Under the pieces are notes generated by a model. It was not told where the DNA came from. It searched no databases and saw nothing but the letters and a program-made list of their open reading frames with translations. A DNA stretch of 64,000 bases from Streptomyces roseoviridis (lineage in GTDB: Bacteria; Actinomycetota; Actinomycetes; Streptomycetales; Streptomycetaceae): assembly GCF_039535235.1 (NCBI RefSeq), contig NZ_BAAAWU010000001.1:5518001-5582000 (forward strand). The letters are read 5' to 3'. Shown piece after piece: positions 8,122-16,682 of the stretch (positions are counted from its first letter, which is position 1; every line of letters begins with the position of its first letter). Position numbers and translations under genes: made by a program.

Positions 8122-8919
8122 ATGAGCGGTGTCATGAAGCGTATGGGGATGATCTTCCGCGCGAAGGCAAACAAGGCCCTCGACCGGGCCGAGGATCCGC
8201 GCGAGACCCTCGATTACTCCTACCAGAAGCAGCTGGAGCTGTTGCAGAAGGTGCGCCGTGGTGTCGCCGACGTGGCGACGTCCCGCAAGCGCCTCGAACT
8301 GCAGCTGAACCAGCTCCAGGGCCAGTCCGCCAAGCTGGAGGACCAGGGCCGCAAGGCGCTGGCGCTCGGCCGCGAGGACCTGGCCCGCGAGGCGCTGTCC
8401 CGCCGGGCGGCGCTGCAGCAGCAGGTGAGCGACCTGGAGGTGCAGCACCAGACCCTGCAGGGCGAGGAGGAGAAGCTGACCCTGGCGGCCCAGCGGCTCC
8501 AGGCCAAGGTCGACGCCTTCCGCACGAAGAAGGAGACCATCAAGGCCACGTACACGGCGGCGCAGGCGCAGACCAGGATCGCCGAGTCCTTCTCCGGCAT
8601 CTCCGAGGAGATGAGCGACGTCGGCGTGGCGATCCAGCGCGCCGAGGACAAGACGGCCCAGCTCCAGGCGCGGGCCGGCGCGATCGACGAGCTGCTCGCC
8701 TCCGGCGCCCTCGACGACCAGTCGGGCCTGGCGAAGGACGACATCCAGGCCGAGCTCGACCGGCTCTCCGGCGGCACGGACGTGGAGCTGGAGCTCCAGC
8801 GGATGAAGGCCGAGCTCGCGGGAGGCCCGTCCGCCCAGCAGCAGGCCCTCGAAGGCGGCACCGGCCAGAACCAGGGCCAGAACCAGCAGCAGTCCCACCC
8901 GCGTTTCGACAAGCAGTAG
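8122..8919 (+). CDS. pspA: PspA/IM30 family membrane-stress protein
   Basis: A 265-residue, almost wholly alpha-helical coiled-coil protein starting MSGVMKRMGMIFRAKANKALD, with the amphipathic N-terminal helix and the EDPRETLDYSYQKQLE segment typical of PspA/IM30. The C-terminal tail after residue 225 is Gln-rich and low in complexity. PspA proteins polymerise on damaged inner membrane and maintain the proton-motive force. An ATG at 8134 is an alternative start. It is followed at 20 bases by the PspAA gene, as in many actinomycetes. Confidence 0.92.
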   Translation: MSGVMKRMGMIFRAKANKALDRAEDPRETLDYSYQKQLELLQKVRRGVADVATSRKRLELQLNQLQGQSAKLEDQGRKALALGREDLAREALSRRAALQQQVSDLEVQHQTLQGEEEKLTLAAQRLQAKVDAFRTKKETIKATYTAAQAQTRIAESFSGISEEMSDVGVAIQRAEDKTAQLQARAGAIDELLASGALDDQSGLAKDDIQAELDRLSGGTDVELELQRMKAELAGGPSAQQQALEGGTGQNQGQNQQQSHPRFDKQ

Positions 8920-8939
8920 CCGACCAGCGAGGACGCGTC

Positions 8940-9218
8940 ATGATCGTACGGATCATGGGGGAGGGCCAGTGCACGCTGGCCGACAGCCACTTCGCCGAGC
9001 TCAACCGACTCGACGAGGAACTCCTGGGGGAGATGGAATCGGGCGACGAGGCGGGCTTCCGCCGCACGCTGCACGCCCTGCTCGACAAGGTCCGGGAGCT
9101 CGGCGAGCCGCTCCCGGACGACTCCCTGGAGCCCTCCGAACTGATCCTTCCGGCTCCTGACGCGACCCTCGACGAGGTGCGCGCGATGCTCTCCGACGAC
9201 GGTCTGATCCCGGGCTGA
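8940..9218 (+). CDS. pspAA: PspA-associated protein PspAA
   Basis: A 92-residue protein beginning MIVRIMGEGQCTLADSHFAELNRLD, matching what I recall of the PspAA domain found beside PspA in actinobacteria. It is acidic, with no membrane helix, and is thought to act with PspA in envelope stress. The ATG has GAGGA 6 bases upstream. It is the second gene of a pspA-pspAA unit that ends in a strong hairpin. Confidence 0.85.
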   Translation: MIVRIMGEGQCTLADSHFAELNRLDEELLGEMESGDEAGFRRTLHALLDKVRELGEPLPDDSLEPSELILPAPDATLDEVRAMLSDDGLIPG

Positions 9219-9261
9219 CGGCCTCGCCGGCAGCCCGGAACACGCCGCCCCTGACGGTTCC

Positions 9262-9296
9262 GCCGCCCCGCCTCCCAGCCCGGGAGGCGGGGCGGC
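9262..9296 (+). terminator. Strong hairpin terminator after pspAA
   Basis: Perfect 15-bp GC stem, GCCGCCCCGCCTCCC paired with GGGAGGCGGGGCGGC, around a 5-base loop. The rest of 9219-9452 is C-rich, low-complexity sequence in which I see no gene. Confidence 0.8.
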
Positions 9297-9452
9297 GCCG
9301 TCCCGGCCCCCGGCCGGCTCCCGCACCGGGAGCCTGTCCCGGCCCCTCGGCCCGCTCCCCGCCCCGTCCGCTCCCCGCACCCGCCCCCGTCCGCCGTCCG
9401 CTCCCCCTCCCCGGCCCCCGGCCCGTCGCGGAACCCCGTACCGTTCCCTGCT

Positions 9453-10682
9453 GTGACGACCACCGGAGCCCGCCTCGCCCGACCCCGCCACTGGCTGCGG
9501 AACCACCGCCTCGCCTTCGACGCGGGGCTCGCGTTCGTCGTGCTCGCCTGCATGATCACCGGTTCCTTCGCCGACCCGCACGGCAGCCCCAACGGCCCCA
9601 CCTTCGGCGACCGTGCGCCCACCCCCGCGGGCGTCGTCCTCATGCTGCTCGGCGCCCTCGCCCTGGTGTTCCGCCGCCGGTACCCGATCCCGGTGCTCGC
9701 CCTCACCGTCACCGTCTCCCTCGTCGGCCTGATCGGCGAGGAGCGCCCCGCACCGGCGGCGATGAGCGCCGTCGTCGCCCTCTACACCGTCGCCTCCCGC
9801 ACCGACCGGCCCACCACCTGGCGGCTCGGCCTCGCCACCATGACCCTGCTGACCTGCGCCGCCATGGTCTTCGGCCCCACCCCCTGGTACGCGCAGGAGA
9901 ACCTGGGCGTCGTCGCCTGGACCGGAATGGCCGCGGCGGCCGGCGACGCGGTGCGCAGCCGCCGCGCGTTCGTGGACGCCATCCGGGAGCGGGCCGAACG
10001 GGCCGAGCGCACCCGCGAGGAGGAGGCCCGGCGGCGGGTCGCCGAGGAGCGGCTGCGCATCGCCCGCGACCTCCACGACATCGTCGCCCACCACATCGCC
10101 CTCGTCAACGTGCAGGCCGGGGTCGCCGCCCACGTCATGGACAAGCGCCCCGACCAGGCGAAGGAGGCCCTGGCCCATGTCCGCACCGCCTCCCGCTCGG
10201 CCCTCGACGAGCTGCGCGCCACCGTGGGCCTGCTGCGCCAGTCGGGTGACCCGGAGGCCCCGACCGAGCCGGTGTCGGGCCTCGCGGTCCTCGACGACCT
10301 GCTGGCCACCTTCCGCAACGCGGGCCTCCCGGTCGAGGTGACCCGCACCGACGCCGGCACCTCCCTGCCGGCCGCCGTCGACCTCGCCGCGTACCGGATC
10401 ATCCAGGAGGCGCTGACCAACGTGCGCAAGCACGCCGGTCCGGACGCGCGCGCCGAGGTCAGCGTCCTGCGGGTGGGCCGCACGGTGGAGATCACCGTCC
10501 TCGACGACGGCCCGGCGGCGACGGCCGCCCCGGCCGACGGCGGCGGTCACGGCCTGGTCGGGATGCGCGAACGGGTGACGGCGCTCGGCGGCACCCTGAC
10601 CGCCGCACCCCGCTTCGGGGGCGGCTTCCGGGTGCAGGCGATACTGCCCGTGACCGGCCGCACGGGGGAGGACGACGCATGA
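9453..10682 (+). CDS. Two-component sensor histidine kinase (HisKA_3 type)
   Basis: A 409-residue membrane kinase. Four to five hydrophobic segments lie in residues 20-165. A coiled linker ERAERAERTREEEARRR precedes the HisKA_3 dimerisation box RIARDLHDIVAHH with the phospho-accepting His. The HATPase domain follows: IIQEALTNVRKHA (N box), then VLDDGPAA, an altered form of DxGxG, and GGHGLVGMRERV. It starts at a GTG and overlaps the response regulator by ATGA, so the two form one operon. The downstream RND pump suggests, but does not prove, that export is a target. Confidence 0.9.
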   Translation: MTTTGARLARPRHWLRNHRLAFDAGLAFVVLACMITGSFADPHGSPNGPTFGDRAPTPAGVVLMLLGALALVFRRRYPIPVLALTVTVSLVGLIGEERPAPAAMSAVVALYTVASRTDRPTTWRLGLATMTLLTCAAMVFGPTPWYAQENLGVVAWTGMAAAAGDAVRSRRAFVDAIRERAERAERTREEEARRRVAEERLRIARDLHDIVAHHIALVNVQAGVAAHVMDKRPDQAKEALAHVRTASRSALDELRATVGLLRQSGDPEAPTEPVSGLAVLDDLLATFRNAGLPVEVTRTDAGTSLPAAVDLAAYRIIQEALTNVRKHAGPDARAEVSVLRVGRTVEITVLDDGPAATAAPADGGGHGLVGMRERVTALGGTLTAAPRFGGGFRVQAILPVTGRTGEDDA

Positions 10683-11389
10683 CGGGAACCGAGCCGACAC
10701 CGCCCATCCGGGTGCTGCTCGCCGACGACCAGGCCCTGCTCCGCAGCGCCTTCCGGATCCTGGTCGACTCCGAGCCCGACATGGAGGTCGTCGCGGAGGC
10801 CGCCGACGGGGCCGAGGCGGTGGCCCTGGCCCGGGAGACCGCGCCGGACGTGGTCCTGATGGACATCCGCATGCCCGGCACGGACGGCCTCGCCGCCACC
10901 CGCATGATCACCGCCGACCCGGAGCTGTCGGCCGTACGGATCGTCATGCTGACCACCTTCGAGGTCGACGAGTACGTGGTGCGGTCGCTGCGCGCCGGGG
11001 CGTCCGGCTTCCTCGGCAAGGGCGCGGAGCCGGAGGAGCTGCTCGACGCCATCCGCATCGCGCACGCGGGCGAGGCGCTGCTCTCCCCGGCGGCCACCAA
11101 GGGCCTGATCGCGACGTTCCTCGCCCAGGGCGGCGGCACCGACCCGGAGCGGGAGCCGTCCCCCTCGTACGCGGAGCGGCTCGCGGCGCTCACCGCCCGG
11201 GAGCGGGAGGTCCTGGCCCTGGTGGCGGGCGGGCTGTCCAACGACGAGATCGCCGAGCGGCTCGACGTCAGCCCGCTGACCGTCAAGACCCACGTGAACC
11301 GGACCATGGCCAAGCTCGGCGCCCGGGACCGGGCGCAACTGGTCGTCACGGCCTACGAGTCGGGGCTCGTACGCCCGAGGGTGGAGTGA
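10679..11389 (+). CDS. NarL/FixJ-family response regulator
   Basis: A 236-residue regulator. The receiver domain spans residues 10-125 with the acidic pair LLADDQALL and the phospho-acceptor Asp in VLMDIRMPG. A LuxR-type helix-turn-helix lies at about 170-232 (LTAREREVLALVAGGLSNDEIAERL). The start overlaps the kinase stop (ATGA). It is a partner of the upstream kinase and a likely activator of nearby genes. The palindrome at 11454 and the RND pump start 65-170 bases downstream. Confidence 0.92.
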   Translation: MTGTEPTPPIRVLLADDQALLRSAFRILVDSEPDMEVVAEAADGAEAVALARETAPDVVLMDIRMPGTDGLAATRMITADPELSAVRIVMLTTFEVDEYVVRSLRAGASGFLGKGAEPEELLDAIRIAHAGEALLSPAATKGLIATFLAQGGGTDPEREPSPSYAERLAALTAREREVLALVAGGLSNDEIAERLDVSPLTVKTHVNRTMAKLGARDRAQLVVTAYESGLVRPRVE

Positions 11390-11453
11390 GCCGGGGACCC
11401 GGCGTACTCCAGACGCGGTACGCGCGGCATGAGGAATTGGGTCCGGGGGCCGA

Positions 11454-11469
11454 GGAACCGGCCGGTTCC
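11454..11469. promoter_or_regulatory. 16-bp perfect palindrome upstream of the RND pump
   Basis: GGAACCGGCCGGTTCC, a perfect dyad centred about 98 bases upstream of the pump start, in the 169-bp gap after the response regulator gene. This position suits an operator or a response-regulator site. Assignment is inferred. Confidence 0.45.
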
Positions 11470-11558
11470 GTGGCCGATCGTGTAGGCGGGCACCTCCAGG
11501 GCTTCTCGCGCCCCCGCCGGTGGCCCGCCTGCCGAGTACGCCACAGAAACGAGACCCC

Positions 11559-14500
11559 ATGTCCTGGCTGTCCAGATTCAGCCTCGCGCAACGGGCCCTG
11601 ATCGGGCTGATGTCCCTCGTCGCGCTCCTCTTCGGAGCGATGGCGATACCGCAGCTGAAGCAGCAGCTGTTCCCCTCCATCGAGCTTCCGATGGTCTCGG
11701 TCATCGCCCCGTACCAGGGCGCCTCGCCCGACGTGGTCGAGAAGCAGGTCGTCCAGCCGCTGGAGAACACCCTCAAAGCCGTCGACGGCATCAAGGGCAT
11801 CACGTCGACCGCCTCCGAGGGCAGCGCCGTGATCATGGCGAGCTTCGACTACGGGGACGAGGGGACGAAGCAGCTCGTCGCCGACGTCCAGCAGGCGGTC
11901 AACCGGGCCCGCGCCGCCCTGCCGGACACCGTCGACCCGCAGGTGGTCGCCGGCTCCACCGACGACATCCCGACCGTCGTCCTCGCGGTCACCTCCGGCA
12001 AGGACCAGCAGGCCCTGGCCGACCAGCTGGAGCGGACCGTGGTCCCGGCCCTGGAGGACATCGACGGCGTCGCCCAGGTCACCGTCGACGGCGTGCAGGA
12101 CCTCCAGGTCTCCGTCACGCCCGACGACCGCAAGCTGGCCGCGGCCGGTCTGACCTCCATGAAGCTCGCCGAAGCCCTGAGGAACGGCGGCGGCACCATG
12201 CCGGCCGGCTCGTTCTCCGAGGCCGGCAAGAGCCGCACCGTCCAGGTCGGCGGCGGCTACACCTCGCTCGAACAGATCGAGGACCTGCGCGTCAGGCCCG
12301 AGAAGGGCAGGGCGGTCCGCCTCGGCGACGTGGCCACGGTGAAGCAGGAGGAGTCCAGCCGGGTCTCCCTGACCCGCACCAACGGCCGGCCGAGCCTCGC
12401 CGTCATGGCCACCATGGACAAGGACGGCAGCGCCGTCGCCATCTCCGACGCCGTCCGGGACAAGCTGCCGGAGCTGCGCCGGGACCTCGGTGCGGGCGCC
12501 GAGCTGACCGTCGTCTCCGACCAGGGCCCGGCGGTCGCCAAGTCGATCTCCGGACTCACCACCGAGGGCGCGCTCGGCCTCGTCATGGCCGTCCTCGTCA
12601 TCCTGGTGTTCCTCGCCTCCCTGCGCTCCACCCTGGTCACCGCGGTCTCCATCCCGCTGTCCGTGGTCCTCGCCCTGATCGTGCTGTGGACCCGCGACCT
12701 CTCGCTCAACGTGCTGACCCTCGGCGCCCTCACCATCGCCATCGGCCGGGTCGTCGACGACTCGATCGTGGTCCTGGAGAACATCAAGCGGCACCTGGGC
12801 TACGGCGAGGAGCGGCAGGCGGCGATCCTGACCGCCGTCCGCGAGGTCGCCGGCGCGGTCACCTCCTCCACCCTCACCACGGTCGCCGTCTTCCTGCCGA
12901 TCGGCCTGGTCGGCGGCATGATCGGCGAGCTCTTCGGCTCCTTCTCGCTGACCGTCACCGCCGCGCTGCTCGCGTCGCTGCTGGTCTCCCTGACGGTGGT
13001 CCCGGTCCTGTCGTACTGGTTCCTGCGCGCCCCCAAGGGCACCTCGAAGGACCCGGAGGAGGCCCGCAGGCTGGCCGAGGAGAAGGAGAGCCGGAGCCGG
13101 CTGCAGCGGGCGTACGTGCCGGTGCTGCGGTTCGCGACCAGGCGCCGCCTCACCAGCGTGGCCATCGCCCTGGTGGTGCTCGTCGGCACCTTCGGGATGG
13201 CGCCGCTGCTGAAGACCAACTTCTTCGACCAGGGCGAGCAGCGCGTCCTGACGGTCAAGCAGAAGCTGGCGCCCGGCACCAGCCTGGCCGCCTCCGACGA
13301 GGCCGCGAAGAAGGTCGAGAAGGTCCTCGCCGGCACCGAGGGCGTCAAGGACTACCAGGTCACCGTCGGCTCCTCCGGCTTCATGGCGGCCTTCGGCGGC
13401 GGCACCGGCGCCAACCAGGCGTCCTTCCAGGTGACGTTGGAGGACTCCGCCTCGTACGAGAAGACCCGCGACGCCATCGACGCGGGGCTCGGCGAGCTCG
13501 ACGGCATCGGCGACACCTCCATCGCGGCCGGTGACGGCTTCGGCAACCAGGACCTGAGCGTGGTCGTCAAGGCCGGCGACCCGGAGGTCCTGAAGAAGGC
13601 GTCCGAGCAGGTCACGAAGGCGGTCGGGGAGCTGAAGGACGTCACCGACGTGCAGAGCGACCTGGCGCGGTCGGTGCCCCGGATCTCCGTGAAGCCCAAC
13701 GACCGGGCCGCCGACGCGGGCTTCGACGCCGCCACCCTCGGGATAATCGTCTCGCAGTCCGTGCGCGGCACCCCGGCCGCCAAGGCGGTCCTGGACGACA
13801 CCGAGCGCGATGTCCTCGTCACCTCGGCGAAGCCGGCGACCACGCTGGCCGAGCTGAAGGCCCTGCCGCTCGGCCCGGTGCGGCTCGGCGACGTCGCCAC
13901 CGTCGAGCTGGTGCCCGGCCCGGTCTCCATGACCCGCATCGACGGCGCCCGCGCGGCGACGATCACGGCCAAGCCGACCACCGACAACACGGGCGCGGTC
14001 AGCGCCGCGCTCCAGACCAAGCTCGACGGACTGGACCTGCCGGAAGGCGCCACGGCCTCCATCGGCGGTGTCTCCGAGGACCAGGCCGAGGCGGCGAGCA
14101 GCATGGCGCTCGCGATGCTGGCGGCCGTGGCGATCGTCTTCATGCTCCTGGTCGCGACGTTCCGGTCGCTGGTCCAGCCGCTGATCCTGCTGGTCTCCAT
14201 CCCGTTCGCGGCGACCGGCGCGATCGGCCTGCTCGTGGCGACGGACACGGCGATGGGCGTGCCGGCGATGATCGGCATGCTGATGCTGATCGGCATCGTG
14301 GTGACCAACGCGATCGTCCTGATCGACCTGATCAACCAGTACCGGGCCCAGGGCCTCGGCGTCGTCGAAGCGGTGATCGAGGGCGGCCGGCACCGGCTGC
14401 GCCCGATCCTGATGACGGCCCTGGCGACGATCTTCGCGCTGCTGCCGATGGCGCTCGGCGTCACCGGCGAGGGCGGCTTCATCGCGCAGCCACTGGCCGT

Positions 14501-14717
14501 GGTGGTGATCGGCGGTCTGATCACCTCGACGCTGCTGACCCTGCTGCTCGTGCCGACGCTGTACGCGATGGTGGAGCTCCGCAAGGACCGCCGCGCGAAG
14601 AAGAAGGCGGCGAAGCGGGCGGCGAAGTCCGGGAAGAAGGGCGACGGGGACGACAACCCGCAGCAGCCGGACGTCACCCCGGCGGACGCGACGCTGCTGG
14701 ACGCGCTGGACCTCTGA
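11559..14717 (+). CDS. RND-family efflux transporter permease (AcrB/HAE1 type)
   Basis: A 1052-residue inner-membrane proton-driven exporter with the standard twofold repeat. TM1 is at residues 12-32. A large extracytoplasmic loop holds FPSIELPMVSVIAPYQGASPD, and helices follow at about 340-500. TM4 carries the paired aspartates of proton relay (GRVVDDSIVVLENIKRH), and a second half repeats from about residue 540, ending with helices near 850-1020. The tail is Lys-rich. No membrane-fusion protein or outer channel is encoded beside it, as is usual in Gram-positives. The ATG at 11559 was chosen (MSWLSRFSLAQRALIG); the frame is open 13 codons upstream. Substrate unknown. It follows a two-component system on the same strand. 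Confidence 0.9.
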   Translation: MSWLSRFSLAQRALIGLMSLVALLFGAMAIPQLKQQLFPSIELPMVSVIAPYQGASPDVVEKQVVQPLENTLKAVDGIKGITSTASEGSAVIMASFDYGDEGTKQLVADVQQAVNRARAALPDTVDPQVVAGSTDDIPTVVLAVTSGKDQQALADQLERTVVPALEDIDGVAQVTVDGVQDLQVSVTPDDRKLAAAGLTSMKLAEALRNGGGTMPAGSFSEAGKSRTVQVGGGYTSLEQIEDLRVRPEKGRAVRLGDVATVKQEESSRVSLTRTNGRPSLAVMATMDKDGSAVAISDAVRDKLPELRRDLGAGAELTVVSDQGPAVAKSISGLTTEGALGLVMAVLVILVFLASLRSTLVTAVSIPLSVVLALIVLWTRDLSLNVLTLGALTIAIGRVVDDSIVVLENIKRHLGYGEERQAAILTAVREVAGAVTSSTLTTVAVFLPIGLVGGMIGELFGSFSLTVTAALLASLLVSLTVVPVLSYWFLRAPKGTSKDPEEARRLAEEKESRSRLQRAYVPVLRFATRRRLTSVAIALVVLVGTFGMAPLLKTNFFDQGEQRVLTVKQKLAPGTSLAASDEAAKKVEKVLAGTEGVKDYQVTVGSSGFMAAFGGGTGANQASFQVTLEDSASYEKTRDAIDAGLGELDGIGDTSIAAGDGFGNQDLSVVVKAGDPEVLKKASEQVTKAVGELKDVTDVQSDLARSVPRISVKPNDRAADAGFDAATLGIIVSQSVRGTPAAKAVLDDTERDVLVTSAKPATTLAELKALPLGPVRLGDVATVELVPGPVSMTRIDGARAATITAKPTTDNTGAVSAALQTKLDGLDLPEGATASIGGVSEDQAEAASSMALAMLAAVAIVFMLLVATFRSLVQPLILLVSIPFAATGAIGLLVATDTAMGVPAMIGMLMLIGIVVTNAIVLIDLINQYRAQGLGVVEAVIEGGRHRLRPILMTALATIFALLPMALGVTGEGGFIAQPLAVVVIGGLITSTLLTLLLVPTLYAMVELRKDRRAKKKAAKRAAKSGKKGDGDDNPQQPDVTPADATLLDALDL

Positions 14718-14733
14718 TCCCCACGGCACGCCG

Positions 14734-14767
14734 AAGGGGCGCCCCGCGAGTCCGCGGGGCGCCCCTT
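14734..14767. terminator. Bidirectional terminator between the RND pump and nadA
   Basis: 15-bp perfect stem AAGGGGCGCCCCGCG / CGCGGGGCGCCCCTT with loop AGTC, followed by T on the plus strand and A-rich on the left arm. It sits between convergent genes and can serve both. Confidence 0.85.
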
Positions 14768-14805
14768 TCTGTTCCGTACCGAGGAACCGATACGGCGATG
14801 AATCG

Positions 14806-15984
14806 TTACGGCAGCGCCAGCATGCGCTCCAGGGCCAGCTTGGCGAAGGACTCGGTCTCCCGGTCCACCGAGATCTGGTTGACCAGGTTGCCCTCGGCCA
14901 GCGACTCCAGCGTCCACACCAGGTGCGGCAGGTCGATCCGGTTCATGGTCGAGCAGAAGCAGACCGTCTTGTCGAGGAAGACGATCTCCTTGCCCTCGTC
15001 GGCGAACCGGTTCGCCAGGCGGCGGACCAGGTTCAGCTCGGTGCCGATCGCCCACTTCGAGCCGGCCGGGGCCGCCTCCAGGGTCTTGATGATGTACTCC
15101 GTCGAGCCCACGTAGTCGGCCGCGGCGACGACCTCGTGCTTGCACTCGGGGTGGACGAGCACGTTGACGCCCGGGATGCGCTCGCGCACGTCGTTGACCG
15201 AGTCCAGCGAGAAGCGGCCGTGCACCGAGCAGTGGCCCCGCCACAGGATCATCTTCGCGGCCCGCAGCTCCTCGGCGGTCAGGCCGCCGTTCGGCTTGTG
15301 CGGGTTGTAGACCACGCAGTCGTCCAGGGACATGCCCATGTCGCGGACGGCGGTGTTGCGGCCGAGGTGCTGGTCCGGCAGGAAGAGCACCTTCTCGCCC
15401 TGCTCGAAGGCCCAGTCCAGGGCCTTCTTCGCGTTGGACGAGGTGCAGATGGTGCCGCCGTGCTTGCCGGTGAAGGCCTTGATGTCGGCGGAGGAGTTCA
15501 TGTACGAGACGGGCACGACCTGCTCGGCGACGCCGGCCTCGGTCAGCACGTCCCAGCACTCGGCGACCTGCTCGGCGGTGGCCATGTCGGCCATCGAGCA
15601 GCCGGCGGCCAGGTCCGGCAGGACGACCTTCTGGTCGTCGCCGGTCAGGATGTCCGCCGACTCGGCCATGAAGTGCACGCCGCAGAAGACGATGTACTCG
15701 GCCTCCGGCTTGGCGGCGGCGTCGCGGGCGAGCTTGAACGAGTCGCCGGTGACGTCCGCGAACTGGATGACCTCGTCGCGCTGGTAGTGGTGCCCGAGGA
15801 CGAAGACCTTGTCCCCGAGCTTCTCCTTGGCCGCGCGGGCGCGCTCCACCAGGTCGGGGTCGGACGGCGACGGAAGGTCGCCGGGGCACTCCACGCCGCG
15901 CTCGCTCTTGGGATCGGCCTCGCGGCCGAGCAGGAGAAGGGCGAGCGGCGTCGGCTGGACGTCCAGGGGCTGGGCGGTGGTCAC
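14806..15984 (-). CDS. nadA: Quinolinate synthase NadA
   Basis: NadA condenses iminoaspartate with dihydroxyacetone phosphate to make quinolinate for NAD synthesis. Family motifs are present: VFVLGHHYQRDEVIQFAD, YIVFCGVHFMAESADIL, PDLAAGCSMADMA, HPECKHEVV and KTVCFCSTMNRIDLPHL, with cysteines placed for a [4Fe-4S] cluster. I prefer the GTG at 15984 (VTTAQPLD), which has GAAAGG 9 bases upstream. The GTG at 15993 would sit directly on that sequence. The 392-residue length is normal for actinobacteria. nadB and nadC are not in the window. A TATGAT -10 box at 16044-16049 and nearby TGACG half-sites mark its promoter. Confidence 0.93.
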   Translation of the reverse strand: MTTAQPLDVQPTPLALLLLGREADPKSERGVECPGDLPSPSDPDLVERARAAKEKLGDKVFVLGHHYQRDEVIQFADVTGDSFKLARDAAAKPEAEYIVFCGVHFMAESADILTGDDQKVVLPDLAAGCSMADMATAEQVAECWDVLTEAGVAEQVVPVSYMNSSADIKAFTGKHGGTICTSSNAKKALDWAFEQGEKVLFLPDQHLGRNTAVRDMGMSLDDCVVYNPHKPNGGLTAEELRAAKMILWRGHCSVHGRFSLDSVNDVRERIPGVNVLVHPECKHEVVAAADYVGSTEYIIKTLEAAPAGSKWAIGTELNLVRRLANRFADEGKEIVFLDKTVCFCSTMNRIDLPHLVWTLESLAEGNLVNQISVDRETESFAKLALERMLALP

Positions 15985-16032
15985 GTCACGCACCCTTTCT
16001 GCGGTGAGCCTCGAAAAACCTTTTCGTCTAAA

Positions 16033-16094
16033 TGACGCTATCTATCATAACCGGTTCACGTCACTTTGACGATGTCCATAGTGTCGATGTGACG
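16033..16094. promoter_or_regulatory. nadA/erpA divergent promoter with TGACG half-sites
   Basis: An unusually AT-rich stretch for this genome. It holds a TATGAT -10 box for nadA (minus strand, 16044-16049), a 13-bp dyad CGTCA-CTT-TGACG at 16059-16071, and further TGACG half-sites at 16033 and 16090. The dyad lies at or near the -35 position of the nadA promoter. The regulator is unknown. Confidence 0.45.
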
Positions 16095-16231
16095 AATTCG
16101 CCTTTCCCCGCCGCTGGACACGGTGTGCGAGCATGAAAGGGAAAGACACGCCTCGGCCCGGAATGAATCCGCGGCCCCGCCGGTTGCAACCGTCGGCAAG
16201 CAGTCTCCGTACCAAACCGGGAGAGAAGCAG

Positions 16232-16588
16232 ATGTCCGTATCGGACGAGAAGACCACTGTCAGCGACGGCATCCTCCTGTCCGACGCCGCCGCGGCGAAG
16301 GTCAAGGCCCTGCTCGACCAGGAAGGCCGCGACGACCTGGCCCTGCGCGTCGCCGTTCAGCCCGGTGGCTGCTCCGGCCTGCGTTACCAGCTGTTCTTCG
16401 ACGAGCGCTCGCTCGACGGCGACGTCGTGAAGGACTTCGGCGGCGTCAAGGTCGTCACCGACCGCATGAGCGCCCCCTACCTGGGCGGCGCCTCGATCGA
16501 CTTCGTCGACACGATCGAGAAGCAGGGCTTCACCATCGACAACCCGAACGCCACGGGCTCCTGCGCCTGCGGCGACAGCTTCAGCTGA
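16232..16588 (+). CDS. erpA: A-type iron-sulfur carrier protein (ErpA/HesB/IscA)
   Basis: A 118-residue A-type carrier that passes Fe-S clusters to apo-enzymes. It has the three conserved cysteines: one in QPGGCSGLRY (about residue 46) and the C-terminal CxC in GSCACGDSFS. The ATG at 16232 is preceded by GGGAGA at 7 bases. The open frame extends 33 codons upstream but lacks homology to the family. It is divergent from nadA, whose product needs a [4Fe-4S] cluster, so co-location is functionally sensible. Confidence 0.93.
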   Translation: MSVSDEKTTVSDGILLSDAAAAKVKALLDQEGRDDLALRVAVQPGGCSGLRYQLFFDERSLDGDVVKDFGGVKVVTDRMSAPYLGGASIDFVDTIEKQGFTIDNPNATGSCACGDSFS

Positions 16589-16617
16589 GCCCTGCGGCCT
16601 CGACGAGGCCGCAGGCA

Positions 16618-16661
16618 CGCGCGAGGGCGGCACCCGGCATCCCGGGTGCCGCCCTCGCGCG
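16618..16661. terminator. 20-bp stem terminator between convergent genes
   Basis: Perfect 20-bp inverted repeat (16618-16637 with 16642-16661) around a CATC loop. It is preceded by a smaller CCTGCGGCCTCG / CGAGGCCGCAGG hairpin just after the erpA stop. Both serve erpA and the convergent gene. Confidence 0.85.
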
Positions 16662-16682
16662 CGTCCGGCCGGTCCTCGACCG

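Noticed and set aside
9297..9452. C-rich repeats of CCGTCCGCTCCCC type before the histidine kinase
   Set aside because: Low-complexity GC-rich spacer with no regular period; not called a functional repeat.
11346..14729. A long minus-strand open frame (over 1100 codons) antisense to the RND pump gene
   Set aside because: It is low-complexity, Arg/Gly/Asp/His-rich translation of a high-GC antisense strand, with no domain or ribosome binding site.
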